DNA of 25,349 nucleotides. It comes from Thermodesulfobacteriota bacterium (GTDB lineage: Bacteria; Desulfobacterota_D; UBA1144; Nemesobacterales; UBA2774). Where the stretch lies: assembly GCA_039028315.1 (NCBI GenBank), contig JBCCIH010000004.1, forward strand, positions 1 through 25,349, written 5' to 3'. The notes beneath the pieces were generated by a model. It was not told the DNA's origin, did not search any database, and saw only the letters and a list, made by a program, of their open reading frames with translations. The number at the start of each line of letters is the position of its first letter. Position 1 is the first letter of the stretch. Below are positions 17,164 to 24,862 of this stretch, one piece after another. Made by a program: the position numbers and the translations under genes.

Positions 17164-17196
17164 GATTCGGCCCTAATATAATTTTAGGGCCGAATC
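17164..17196. terminator. Bidirectional terminator between the beta-helix and multicopper oxidase genes
   Basis: GATTCGGCCCTAA and TTAGGGCCGAATC form a perfect 13-bp stem with a seven-base loop. It sits between convergent stops at 17150 and 17216. The flanks are only modestly T-rich, so efficiency is uncertain, but the stem is the strongest in the window. Confidence 0.85.
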
Positions 17197-17215
17197 TTAT
17201 AGCTATAAATAGATT

Positions 17216-18652
17216 TTATTCTGGTTGGACAACTTCAAACACTGCCATCATACCGTTATCTTCATGTTCGCCAATGTGGCAATGATAGACAGCTTTGCCG
17301 ACTATTTGAGGCTCTCTGAAATCAATAACCACTTTGACCTCACCTGGGCCCTTAACATCTGGGTCTTGACCCATGTATGGCACATTTACGGTATCCTGCC
17401 TGCCATTGAATGGTTGTTTTTTCCCATTTATCTCACAAACTTGAAAATCAGTTAAGTGAATATGAAATACGTGAAGTTCCTCAGAGATATTTTGAATCCT
17501 CCACTCTTCCACAGTGCCTACGTTTACTGTTGTATCAATTCTTGCAGGATCAAATTCTCTGTTATTAATAAAAAATGTATTGCCGTCTGATGTTTCTGAG
17601 AAAACTATTGTCCTCTTATTATCTACGGGTATATCACACAAATTTTCAACCTTAGGAAACTCCTGCTCAGGTATCGGAAGTGCAATTGGTACCTCCACAG
17701 GATCACCTTCTACTTTTAGAGTTAGTAGAGTTGCGCCCCCATAGTTATCTCCCGCAGGGCCAGTGTTGAATTTCTTAGCTCTTAGCTGATACGTGCCTTT
17801 TTCCTTTGGTTGAACCAGCACCCCCATTCGAGCACTTGTTGGAATTAACAACTCATTTTTCTCAAGCGTCCTTGTCTGACGATAACCGTCTCTTTCGATT
17901 TGATAAAAAGTAATTCCATCCATTTCTAAATCGTAGTAAACATCAGCTCCTATGTTAAACAGTTTCCAGAACTGCGTCTCACCTGGACGCATGTTGATTA
18001 CAGGATTGGTCTGTCCATTGACGGTGAAATTTGTAGGAGCGCTAGGATCTATATCCGCCTCAGGCGGTATTGCTCCATCATGAATCTGGAAATCTTTTAG
18101 ATACATAATTTGTTCCTTGACCCCATTTAGCTGAGGAAAAGGATTTGTCACACCCTCGACTATCAATCCGCCCGAGAGGCCGCTCATAATTTGAAACTGA
18201 GTTATACCAGCAAGATGGGCATGATAGTAATACATCCCCTCAGGGTGATCTTGTGGAATTTTCACCGTATAATCGAATGAGCTGTTAGGAGATATCATGA
18301 TAAAGATATCGTCAGAGGGAGACTTCGGACTTACCTGCATGCCATGGTAGTGGACATTTGTCATAGCCTCAAGTTTGTTGTTTACAGTAAGCTTGATAGT
18401 ATCTCCCGGCTTAACTCTAAGAGTCGGAGGTGCTACTGATCCATTATACTGTGCACTAATAAATGGTTTTCCATTTACTTCGGCTGGAGACATCGAGGTA
18501 TCAAAAGTTACCTCAAGAACACCATTTTCACTTGAAAGTTGCAAAGGGTTTTTAAAAGCTGAACCAAAACTTTCTTGCTTGCTAAGTCCAGTTAATAGGC
18601 TTGCGGATATTACAAGTATGGCTATTAGGAAAGCTACACGGGCATATAACAA
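17216..18652 (-). CDS. Multicopper oxidase (laccase/ferroxidase-like), exported
   Basis: Three-cupredoxin-domain oxidase coupling four one-electron oxidations to reduction of O2 to water. I place the start at the TTG at 18652: it lies seven bases after a perfect GGAGGG and opens directly into a signal peptide (MLYARVAFLIAILVISASLL); the longer frame to 18724 has neither. 478 residues. All copper motifs are present: HYHG 101-104, HAH 144-146, HVFHIHL near 405, and HCHIGEHEDNGMM, with type 1 ligands His457-Cys458 region, His463 and axial Met468. No Met-rich insert like that of CueO. Substrate could be Fe(II), Cu(I), Mn(II) or phenols; the P19 and Fur context makes Fe(II) or Cu(I) attractive. 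Confidence 0.93.
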   Translation of the reverse strand: MLYARVAFLIAILVISASLLTGLSKQESFGSAFKNPLQLSSENGVLEVTFDTSMSPAEVNGKPFISAQYNGSVAPPTLRVKPGDTIKLTVNNKLEAMTNVHYHGMQVSPKSPSDDIFIMISPNSSFDYTVKIPQDHPEGMYYYHAHLAGITQFQIMSGLSGGLIVEGVTNPFPQLNGVKEQIMYLKDFQIHDGAIPPEADIDPSAPTNFTVNGQTNPVINMRPGETQFWKLFNIGADVYYDLEMDGITFYQIERDGYRQTRTLEKNELLIPTSARMGVLVQPKEKGTYQLRAKKFNTGPAGDNYGGATLLTLKVEGDPVEVPIALPIPEQEFPKVENLCDIPVDNKRTIVFSETSDGNTFFINNREFDPARIDTTVNVGTVEEWRIQNISEELHVFHIHLTDFQVCEINGKKQPFNGRQDTVNVPYMGQDPDVKGPGEVKVVIDFREPQIVGKAVYHCHIGEHEDNGMMAVFEVVQPE

Positions 18653-18708
18653 TTTAATTCCCTCCTTCCCTGATAACCTCTTTCTAATATATATGAAATT
18701 CAATTTCC

Positions 18709-18723
18709 TGCAACCATGTTGCA
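18709..18723. promoter_or_regulatory. Perfect inverted repeat upstream of the multicopper oxidase
   Basis: TGCAAC-CAT-GTTGCA, 6-3-6, about 60 bases before the TTG start. On the minus strand its right half supplies TTGCAG, a weak -35 that with 16-base spacing meets TATATT (5 of 6). A transcription factor site is likely; the factor is unknown. Confidence 0.5.
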
Positions 18724-19120
18724 CAAGGAATAAACATAGGACTAATAACTATTTATAGAGTGATTTTAAGTTTTAATATTGTAAACAACGAAACACATCA
18801 CAAGTTCTAAGTGTATCAACTAACCCGAGCCAAAACTTTTAAAGAAAGTTCTATATATGGTTTCTAATGAATTTCCCCCAATTTATTACGTTTTGTTTTC
18901 CGTTAATTTTTGTAAAATGTCAGGTGTCAGATATTAAGACACTTTTTTATGCTTCAGTCACTTCAAATAGGCTTATAATATTATCAAAAACAATGTTGGT
19001 ACAAATATTGCAATGTTCTAGCCTAGATGATAAATGTGCCTGAATAAATAAAATATTGTAGACTTCTCTGTAGTTCTCGTATCAAATTATTTCTTATATT
19101 TGGCATAGGTGTCATCTAAA
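18724..19120. other. Long divergent intergenic region, multicopper oxidase / two-component operon
   Basis: About 0.47 kb without a gene from 18653 to 19120. Very AT-rich. It contains the palindrome at 18709, a hairpin at 18924-18942 (GTGTC, nine bases, GACAC, then six T) and the sigma-54 promoter at 18997. The octamer AGGTGTCA occurs twice, at 18922 and 19107. No additional reading frame is convincing. The hairpin could be a weak terminator-like element or, being palindromic and 55-73 bases before the -24, an activator site for the NtrC-type regulator. Confidence 0.5.
18997..19012 (+). promoter_or_regulatory. Sigma-54 promoter of the two-component operon
   Basis: TGGTACAAATATTGCA matches the -24/-12 consensus with exact spacing: invariant GG at 18998-18999 and GC at 19010-19011, plus AC after the -24 and TTGCA at the -12. 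It lies about 108 bases before the kinase ATG. The operon encodes a sigma-54 activator, so positive autoregulation is likely. Confidence 0.75.
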
Positions 19121-20602
19121 ATGACGGATAAAAAGAAAAAGGAAAGAGAAATTCCGGATGAAACTTTTAGGTTAATTGTAGAATCTGTTCCAAATGGAAT
19201 AGTCATGACTGACAATAAAGGAGAAATTATTTTTCTAAATCCTCAAGCACAAGAGATGTTTGGATACAAAAGTGGTGAATTGATAGGTAATAATGTTGAA
19301 GATTTAATGCCGGAGGGGTTTAGGCACAACCATGTAAAATATAGATCTGATTATTTAGAAGAGCCTAGTAAAAGACCAATGGGAATAGGTAGGAACCTCT
19401 ATGGCTTACGCGCGGACGGCAGTAAATTCCCAGTAGAAATTGGATTGAATTTTGTAGAGTCAGACAAGGGTTTAGTTGTTATTAGCACTATCATAGATAT
19501 AACTGAGCGAAGAGCTGCAGAGAATCTTCTTAATGAGAGAGAGCAAAGACTCAGAGAAATTATGGATAACACGTCAGACGCCATAATTGTTTTTGACGAT
19601 GAAGGAGTTGTTGAAACCTTGAACCAAGAAGCAGAAAAACTCTTTTGTGGAGACGGTAAAAGTCATATAAATGAAATCTGGGAAATTATTACACCTGAAA
19701 ATAGAGAAAACTTTTCTCAAAAACTAAATAGTATTCGTGAAGGAAAAAGAGTAACGGACTATGAAACTCAGAGGCTGACAAAAGATGGTAAGAGAATCCC
19801 TGTAAGTATCAGTCTAGTATATATGAGACAAGGAGATGGGAGATTTATTGAGACAATTAGAGACATTAGTGAAAGAATAGTAATTAGAAACAAGATTTTA
19901 GAGCTAGAAAAAGCCCAGATAATAGGCAAAATGGCAGAGGGTTTTGCACATCACATGGGAACCCCACTAGCCTCTATGTTGCTTAGAGTTCAAATGCTTA
20001 AAGACGATGTGCCGAATGTTCCTGAGTGTGAGGGTGTTGAAGAGAAATTAGATTCAATAGAGAGACAGATTTTATACGGGCAGAAAGTAATACAGAGACT
20101 GCTTAAATTCGTAGGCCGACCTGGTAATGAAAAGAGCCAAGAGAGAATATCAACCCTTCTCGGTGAATCAATTGAGATGATGAAGCCCATACTTAAGAAA
20201 AAAGGGATCGTGCTTGAGACTGATATAGATCATGAGTTAGAAATCTTTGCTGATACAAACCTTATTAATCTCGTGTTTTCTGATACTATGATGAATGCTG
20301 TTGATGCTATGCCAGACGGCGGATCTCTTTCAATAACTACTAAAATAGACAATCAGGCACAAAGTGTTGAAGTTCAAATAGAGGATAATGGGGTTGGCAT
20401 TTCAGAAACAATAATTCCCTTTGTTTTTGAGCCCTTTTTTACTACCAAGCCTGGAGGCAAAGGCACTGGTTTAGGGCTTTCTGTCGCAAAACGCATCGTT
20501 GATGACCATGGTGGGAATATCGATATACTTAGCCAAGAAGGGAATGGAACTACCATTTTAATTAGCCTACCAATTTTTAATGAGGAGAGTAACGTTGAGT
20601 AA
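19121..20602 (+). CDS. Soluble PAS-PAS sensor histidine kinase, possible haem-based oxygen sensor
   Basis: 493 residues from the ATG at 19121, which has AGGTG at nine bases; a GTG at 19109 would add four. No membrane helix, so a cytoplasmic sensor. PAS1 (about 15-130) has MPEGFRHNHVKY and GIGRNLYGLRADGSKFP; His71 and Arg91 fall where FixL has its haem ligand and distal Arg. PAS2 (about 145-250). HisKA with phospho-acceptor His277 in FAHHMGTPLASM, where the usual acidic residue after His is another His. HATPase: N box MMNAVDA, G1 EDNGVG, F box FEPFFTT, G2 GKGTGLGL. The downstream response regulator overlaps by eight bases, so it is its cognate partner. Confidence 0.93.
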   Translation: MTDKKKKEREIPDETFRLIVESVPNGIVMTDNKGEIIFLNPQAQEMFGYKSGELIGNNVEDLMPEGFRHNHVKYRSDYLEEPSKRPMGIGRNLYGLRADGSKFPVEIGLNFVESDKGLVVISTIIDITERRAAENLLNEREQRLREIMDNTSDAIIVFDDEGVVETLNQEAEKLFCGDGKSHINEIWEIITPENRENFSQKLNSIREGKRVTDYETQRLTKDGKRIPVSISLVYMRQGDGRFIETIRDISERIVIRNKILELEKAQIIGKMAEGFAHHMGTPLASMLLRVQMLKDDVPNVPECEGVEEKLDSIERQILYGQKVIQRLLKFVGRPGNEKSQERISTLLGESIEMMKPILKKKGIVLETDIDHELEIFADTNLINLVFSDTMMNAVDAMPDGGSLSITTKIDNQAQSVEVQIEDNGVGISETIIPFVFEPFFTTKPGGKGTGLGLSVAKRIVDDHGGNIDILSQEGNGTTILISLPIFNEESNVE

Positions 20603-21950
20603 AAATGGTTTTCGGGTTTTAGTAGTTGATGATGATGAGGAATTTGTTTCTGCTGTTAAAGAACTACTCGAAAGAAGTAATTATGATGTAATTACTGCGT
20701 TCTCAGGTCGTGAGGCTCTTCAAAAGGTCTCCGATGATCCTAATATTAATATTGCTTTACTAGACCTAGTGATGCCAATGATGAACGGCTTCACATTACT
20801 TGAGAAACTAAAGGACATTATTCCACAATTAACTGTTATGATCGTTACAGGTCAGGGAACAGTCCAAACTGCTGTGGATGCCATTAAGCACGGAGCATCT
20901 GATTTTATTACTAAGCCTTTTGATAAAGATGTACTTCTAAACAAGCTTGAGGTAATCAGAAAGTCATACGAACTGGAGAATAAGCTTGGAGAACTAGAGC
21001 AGATTATTTCTCAAAAATACGGATTTGAAAATATCATAAGTGGCTCAAGAATTATGAAGGGTGTTTTTGAGAAAGCTTCAGCTGCAGCTAGAAGTAATGC
21101 GCCCGTATTCATCGTAGGAGAGACTGGGACAGGTAAAGAACTTCTTGCCAAAGCTATACACTTGGCTGGTGATCGAGCAAATAAACCTTTTATTGCGGTT
21201 AACTGCGGCGCTATCCCAAAAGAACTCTTAGAGTCGGAACTATTTGGTTATAAAAAGGGAGCATTCACTGGAGCAGTTAGAGACCATGAGGGTCTTTTTA
21301 TTGCTGCCAATGGCGGCACGATACTATTAGATGAAATAGGGGAAATGCCCAAGGATCTTCAAGTCAGGCTCTTAAGGGTACTGGAAGAATATAAAGTTAG
21401 GCCAATTGGACATACAAAAGAGATAGCTCTTGATGTTAGAGTAATTGCTGCAAGCAATCATACTCTAGAGGAATTAAAAAATGAGTTTCTAAGAGAAGAC
21501 TTGTTTTTTAGATTAGCTGTAATTGTGGTTGAGCTACCTCCACTTAGGGATAGAAAATCGGATATACCGCTTCTGATAGATAGTTTTATAAATACATTTA
21601 ACCTAAAGTATTGTAAAGATATTGAAAGCTTTTCTGAAGAAGCATTTAATCATTTATATAACTATGAGTTTCCCGGGAATATTAGAGAATTGGAAAATTT
21701 AATTGAAGGAATTATTGCGGTAAGTTCAAACCAAAAGAAGACAATTACTGACAAGGATTTAAAAGATCACCTAGTCTGGCAACAGCCTAAAACTTCAGAG
21801 CATCAAATTCTTGCACTAGACAAACTGGAGAAATTCGCCCTTGAAGAGGCTCTGCGTGAATCTAAAGGTAATAAGTCTCGAGCTGCAGAAATGCTTGGTA
21901 TCTCAAGAGATACACTGTATAGAAAACTTAAGTTCTATGAAATAAATTAA
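20595..21950 (+). CDS. NtrC-family response regulator, sigma-54 activator
   Basis: Start is the TTG at 20595, seven bases after GAGGAG and inside the last codons of the kinase gene; an ATG at 20580 gives five more residues without a ribosome binding site. 451 residues. Receiver domain: VVDDDEEF, phospho-acceptor Asp57 (LLDLVMP), Thr and Lys (TKPF). AAA+ domain: Walker A GETGTGKE (175-182), the sigma-54-contacting GAFTGA loop (222-227), Walker B LLDE, arginine-finger region REDLFFRL. Fis-type helix-turn-helix at the C-terminus (NKSRAAEMLGISRDTLYRKL). All catalytic elements are intact. Targets unknown; its own sigma-54 promoter is one candidate. Confidence 0.95.
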   Translation: MSKNGFRVLVVDDDEEFVSAVKELLERSNYDVITAFSGREALQKVSDDPNINIALLDLVMPMMNGFTLLEKLKDIIPQLTVMIVTGQGTVQTAVDAIKHGASDFITKPFDKDVLLNKLEVIRKSYELENKLGELEQIISQKYGFENIISGSRIMKGVFEKASAAARSNAPVFIVGETGTGKELLAKAIHLAGDRANKPFIAVNCGAIPKELLESELFGYKKGAFTGAVRDHEGLFIAANGGTILLDEIGEMPKDLQVRLLRVLEEYKVRPIGHTKEIALDVRVIAASNHTLEELKNEFLREDLFFRLAVIVVELPPLRDRKSDIPLLIDSFINTFNLKYCKDIESFSEEAFNHLYNYEFPGNIRELENLIEGIIAVSSNQKKTITDKDLKDHLVWQQPKTSEHQILALDKLEKFALEEALRESKGNKSRAAEMLGISRDTLYRKLKFYEIN

Positions 21951-21986
21951 TAGCACTTTCTTTATTGGATATATATAAAATAGTAA

Positions 21987-22703
21987 TTATTGATTTACAG
22001 AATGTGAATGATGACTATGATGACTCTTACTTGGTACCAGGTGAAGCGTAATATTTGCAAGACCTACCACAATTAGCAATATCCCGGCTGCAATAGCTAA
22101 CCTTCTTGGAGCCCTGCTTAATGACTTTTTGTATATATAAGGGAATGTGGATAGGGCAGGCAATGTTCCAAGCCAAAATATAAAAAGTACAACAGCGCTA
22201 TAAAACGGATTTTTAGTCGCTACTGCTCCAATTACAAATATGTAAACCCAACCACAGGGTAGAAAACCATTAACTATCCCTATTGTCAGGGATTTGACTG
22301 CCTTACTTTGCGACAAGGACCATTTAGCGGGTTTTGTAACTAGATATGAGATTGTTTTCACAGGTAGAAACTCTAGAGGTTTCTTCATTATCAGCTTATA
22401 TCCGGTGTATATGAAGAAAACAGAAATTAAAATTATAGATATAGTTGAGACAATAGGAAAATTATTCGATAAAAATGTTTCCCCGAGAAACCCTGCAAGT
22501 ATTCCCAGAGTTAAATAGCTTATAAGCCTCCCCATATGGTAAAGAGTCATATACCCACTTGAGTTATTAACTGTTATAGCAATCGGCCCGCACATTGTGA
22601 TGCAGTGCGTGCTGCCCAATATGCTCGCAACAAAAACAGCTATTGGTATAGAAAGGAACGACCAATGTCTTATAAGTTCCTCAAATTGACTTAGGTCCGA
22701 CAA
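21987..22703 (-). CDS. DsbD_2/UreH-like membrane protein of cbb3 oxidase clusters
   Basis: 238 residues, TTG start 10 bases after AAGGAG, overlapping ccoG by 23 bases. About six membrane helices. The first pair carries GSTHCITMCGP (Cys34, Cys38), a second half has GFLPCGWVY (Cys150), the family hallmark usually annotated as sulfite exporter TauE/SafE or DsbD_2 domain. Proteins of this type often sit after ccoG or the copper ATPase ccoI and are thought to help copper or thiol handling for oxidase assembly. The C-terminal tail is His-rich (HHSHHSHS), which suggests metal binding. Confidence 0.85.
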   Translation of the reverse strand: MSDLSQFEELIRHWSFLSIPIAVFVASILGSTHCITMCGPIAITVNNSSGYMTLYHMGRLISYLTLGILAGFLGETFLSNNFPIVSTISIILISVFFIYTGYKLIMKKPLEFLPVKTISYLVTKPAKWSLSQSKAVKSLTIGIVNGFLPCGWVYIFVIGAVATKNPFYSAVVLFIFWLGTLPALSTFPYIYKKSLSRAPRRLAIAAGILLIVVGLANITLHLVPSKSHHSHHSHSVNQ

Positions 22704-24105
22704 GTTTCACGTTCTCCTTTAATATTAGTTCATTGTTATTAATATCGATGAATTCAAGCTCTATATTCCTTGAGCCTTTATCTTCCATAGTGGATCTTGG
22801 GAATTTGATAAAAATATGCATTGTAGAGTCCATACCTCCTTCCAGGTTTACCATGTCTGTTTGTGAGACTAGTTGGACATTTTGTTCTTTCCATAGTTTA
22901 GGGAGTTGCATTTTAAGGTTTAACACATCAAAAGTTTGGTTTTTTAAATGTACTTTGAAATGATTAATTATTTCCTCTCCATTATCCTTAGTCTGGACAA
23001 CTTGGAATGGACTATCTTTTCCTCTAAGTACAGTAACAAGTATGTCTTCTCTATTTGAGATAGAAAAAATTAGAGCTGAGATTACTAAAACTATTAATAC
23101 AGAATAAATAGCAACCCTTGGCTTAAGAAATTTCGATTTTATCCCCTTAATACTATTCCCAGTTGCATACCTTATCAGTCCCTTGGGCTTATCAATCTTT
23201 TCCATGACTTCATCGCAAGCATCAATACAAGCTGTACAGCCTATGCATTCGAGCTGAAGACCTTCTCGTATATCAATTCCCGTTGGACAAACATCCACGC
23301 ATTTATAGCAATTTATACAGTCGCCTTCTTTATCTTTTTCCACAGTCCCTCGCCTGGGCTCTCCCCTAACAGGATCATAAGAAACGGTAAGAGAATCATC
23401 ATCCATCAGTACCGACTGGAATCTTCCATAGGGGCACATGATTATGCAGAATTGCTCTCTAAACCAACCGAAATCAAATATTATTAGTGCAGTGAAGAAC
23501 CCCATAACCAGAAATATCGTCCAGTTTTCTCTGGGATAGTGCTGAGTCATCTCAACAAGCCTGTCGGCACCGACAAAATAGGCCAGAAAGCTATGTGCAA
23601 TAATAAGACTGACAATCAAAAATAACGACCAAAGAAGGCTTAACTTAAAGAATTTCTTAATATCCCAAGGTGCTTTAGCCAAATTTCTCTGATGTATATG
23701 GCTTCCTATAATCCAATATTCTAGTCGTCTAAACACTCCGTCAATAAACACGGTCTGAGGACACCCCCACCCGCACCATATCCTTCCCCATACTGTAGTG
23801 ATAAATGCAAGTCCTATTGTGAGAAATGCAAGTATAAAGAAGATAAGGGGCGCATCATGTGCCCAAAACGTGAGGCCAAAAATTGAAAACTGTCTATCAC
23901 CTATATTTAATAAGATGGCTTGATGGCCGCCAATTTTTATCCAGGGCAATACGAGAAAGAAAATGATAAGGAGGATTTGAACTATAGTTCTGATTCGTCG
24001 CCAAAACCCGCTTACCGAAGCCGGGAATATAAAGACTCTCCTGCCGGATTCATCCATTGATGCCGGTCTATCATCCGGTAAGTTTCTCCGATCTAAAACT
24101 CTCAC
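22681..24105 (-). CDS. ccoG: cbb3 oxidase accessory ferredoxin CcoG (RdxA/FixG)
   Basis: Membrane-bound iron-sulfur protein that reduces Cu(II) for copper insertion into cbb3 oxidase. 474 residues, GTG start sharing four bases with the ccoP stop. Helices near 41-57, 87-105, 157-180, 197-213 and 333-350. CGWGCPQ (111-117) and CIIMCPYGR (220-228) are the membrane-side cysteine motifs. Two [4Fe-4S] sets are complete: Cys263/266/269/273 followed by Pro, and Cys287/290/293/297. A C-terminal Ig-like domain (about 375-470) follows, as in FixG. No residue missing. Confidence 0.95.
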   Translation of the reverse strand: MRVLDRRNLPDDRPASMDESGRRVFIFPASVSGFWRRIRTIVQILLIIFFLVLPWIKIGGHQAILLNIGDRQFSIFGLTFWAHDAPLIFFILAFLTIGLAFITTVWGRIWCGWGCPQTVFIDGVFRRLEYWIIGSHIHQRNLAKAPWDIKKFFKLSLLWSLFLIVSLIIAHSFLAYFVGADRLVEMTQHYPRENWTIFLVMGFFTALIIFDFGWFREQFCIIMCPYGRFQSVLMDDDSLTVSYDPVRGEPRRGTVEKDKEGDCINCYKCVDVCPTGIDIREGLQLECIGCTACIDACDEVMEKIDKPKGLIRYATGNSIKGIKSKFLKPRVAIYSVLIVLVISALIFSISNREDILVTVLRGKDSPFQVVQTKDNGEEIINHFKVHLKNQTFDVLNLKMQLPKLWKEQNVQLVSQTDMVNLEGGMDSTMHIFIKFPRSTMEDKGSRNIELEFIDINNNELILKENVKLVGPKSI

Positions 24106-24677
24106 TTACGCTCTACCTTTTCTCCTTGGGGTTCCTTTGCACCCGGCGGATTGGTGCCGTGCAGTGTGTATATGTATGCTGACACAGCCTCAAGTGTCTC
24201 TTCCGGAACTACGCCTCTCCACGGGACCATTCCCTTCTCAGGAACCCCATCATTTGCGACCTTGAGTATTGCGGTAATACTGCCATCACCATGTATCCAG
24301 TAATCATCTGTGAAATTAGGCCCTATTAGTCCCTGACCTAGATTTCCATGGCAAGGCATACATTTGAGCATATATTCATTTTTACCTTGATCTAGAACTT
24401 CGGGCTTATCGAGCAATGCAAGATAATATTCTTCAGATTTACCGCTCGTAGTTTCTTGGGCCGTTTCCTGCTCTGACATGATGACGTTCATTTTTTGAGC
24501 AAGTTCCTCGTCTGAAGTAGGGCCTCCAAAAAAGGTATAATAAGAATAATAAACCACCGAGAACACTATGGTTATGTAAAACGTCATGAGCCACCATGCA
24601 GGAAGTGGATTGTTTAGTTCCTGTATACCATCGTAGTCGTGCCCTTTTATTAGAAGATCTTTGTCTTCATTACTCAT
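24102..24677 (-). CDS. ccoP: cbb3 oxidase subunit III CcoP, mono-haem form
   Basis: Delivers electrons to the CcoNO core. 191 residues, AAGGAGG seven bases before the ATG. N-terminal HDYDGIQELNNPLPAWW and one helix (WLMTFYITIVFSVVYYSYY), typical of CcoP. Only one haem-c site: CMPCH at 106-110, with GPNFTDDYWIHG, and Met150 (EKGMVPW) as sixth ligand. Classical proteobacterial CcoP is near 290 residues with two haems. The C-terminus GTNPPGAKEPQG is an ordinary family ending, so this is a genuine single-haem version, not a truncation. It overlaps ccoQ and ccoG by four bases each. Confidence 0.93.
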   Translation of the reverse strand: MSNEDKDLLIKGHDYDGIQELNNPLPAWWLMTFYITIVFSVVYYSYYTFFGGPTSDEELAQKMNVIMSEQETAQETTSGKSEEYYLALLDKPEVLDQGKNEYMLKCMPCHGNLGQGLIGPNFTDDYWIHGDGSITAILKVANDGVPEKGMVPWRGVVPEETLEAVSAYIYTLHGTNPPGAKEPQGEKVERK

Positions 24678-24862
24678 TTATCGTCCTCCTTTGTCTCATG
24701 CTCATCCTCTTGGAGAGGAAGCTGCTCCATTTCCTTATAGATACTCTTATTCCTTTTGCTAAAGACTGTTATTACCACAATTGCAAAAGCTAATAGAAAA
24801 AGAATGAGAGCCAGATTTGTAAGTTCTATATTTTCAAAATATGAGAGAGCTATTTGTTTGAT
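24674..24862 (-). CDS. ccoQ: cbb3 oxidase subunit CcoQ (non-canonical start codon)
   Basis: Small single-helix subunit that stabilises CcoP with CcoN. Reading frame: a short N-terminus (KQIALSYFENIE), helix LALILFLLAFAIVVITVF, then KRNKSIYKEMEQLPL and an acidic tail ending EDDK. Position between ccoO and ccoP and the helix-then-KR pattern identify it. There is no ATG, GTG or TTG in frame. An ATC at 24862-24860 lies exactly seven bases after GAGGAGG and would give 62 residues, overlapping ccoO by 13 bases. The stop overlaps the ccoP ATG (ATGA). A sequencing error is the alternative. Confidence 0.75.
   Translation of the reverse strand: MKQIALSYFENIELTNLALILFLLAFAIVVITVFSKRNKSIYKEMEQLPLQEDEHETKEDDK

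Noticed and set aside
18375..18758. 127-residue plus-strand frame
   Set aside because: Antisense to the 5' end of the multicopper oxidase, whose copper motifs prove the other strand; no ribosome binding site or domain.
24102..24677. CcoP as a truncated or frameshifted gene
   Set aside because: It has a normal start, a full haem domain, a family-typical C-terminus and coupled neighbours, so it is an intact short form.
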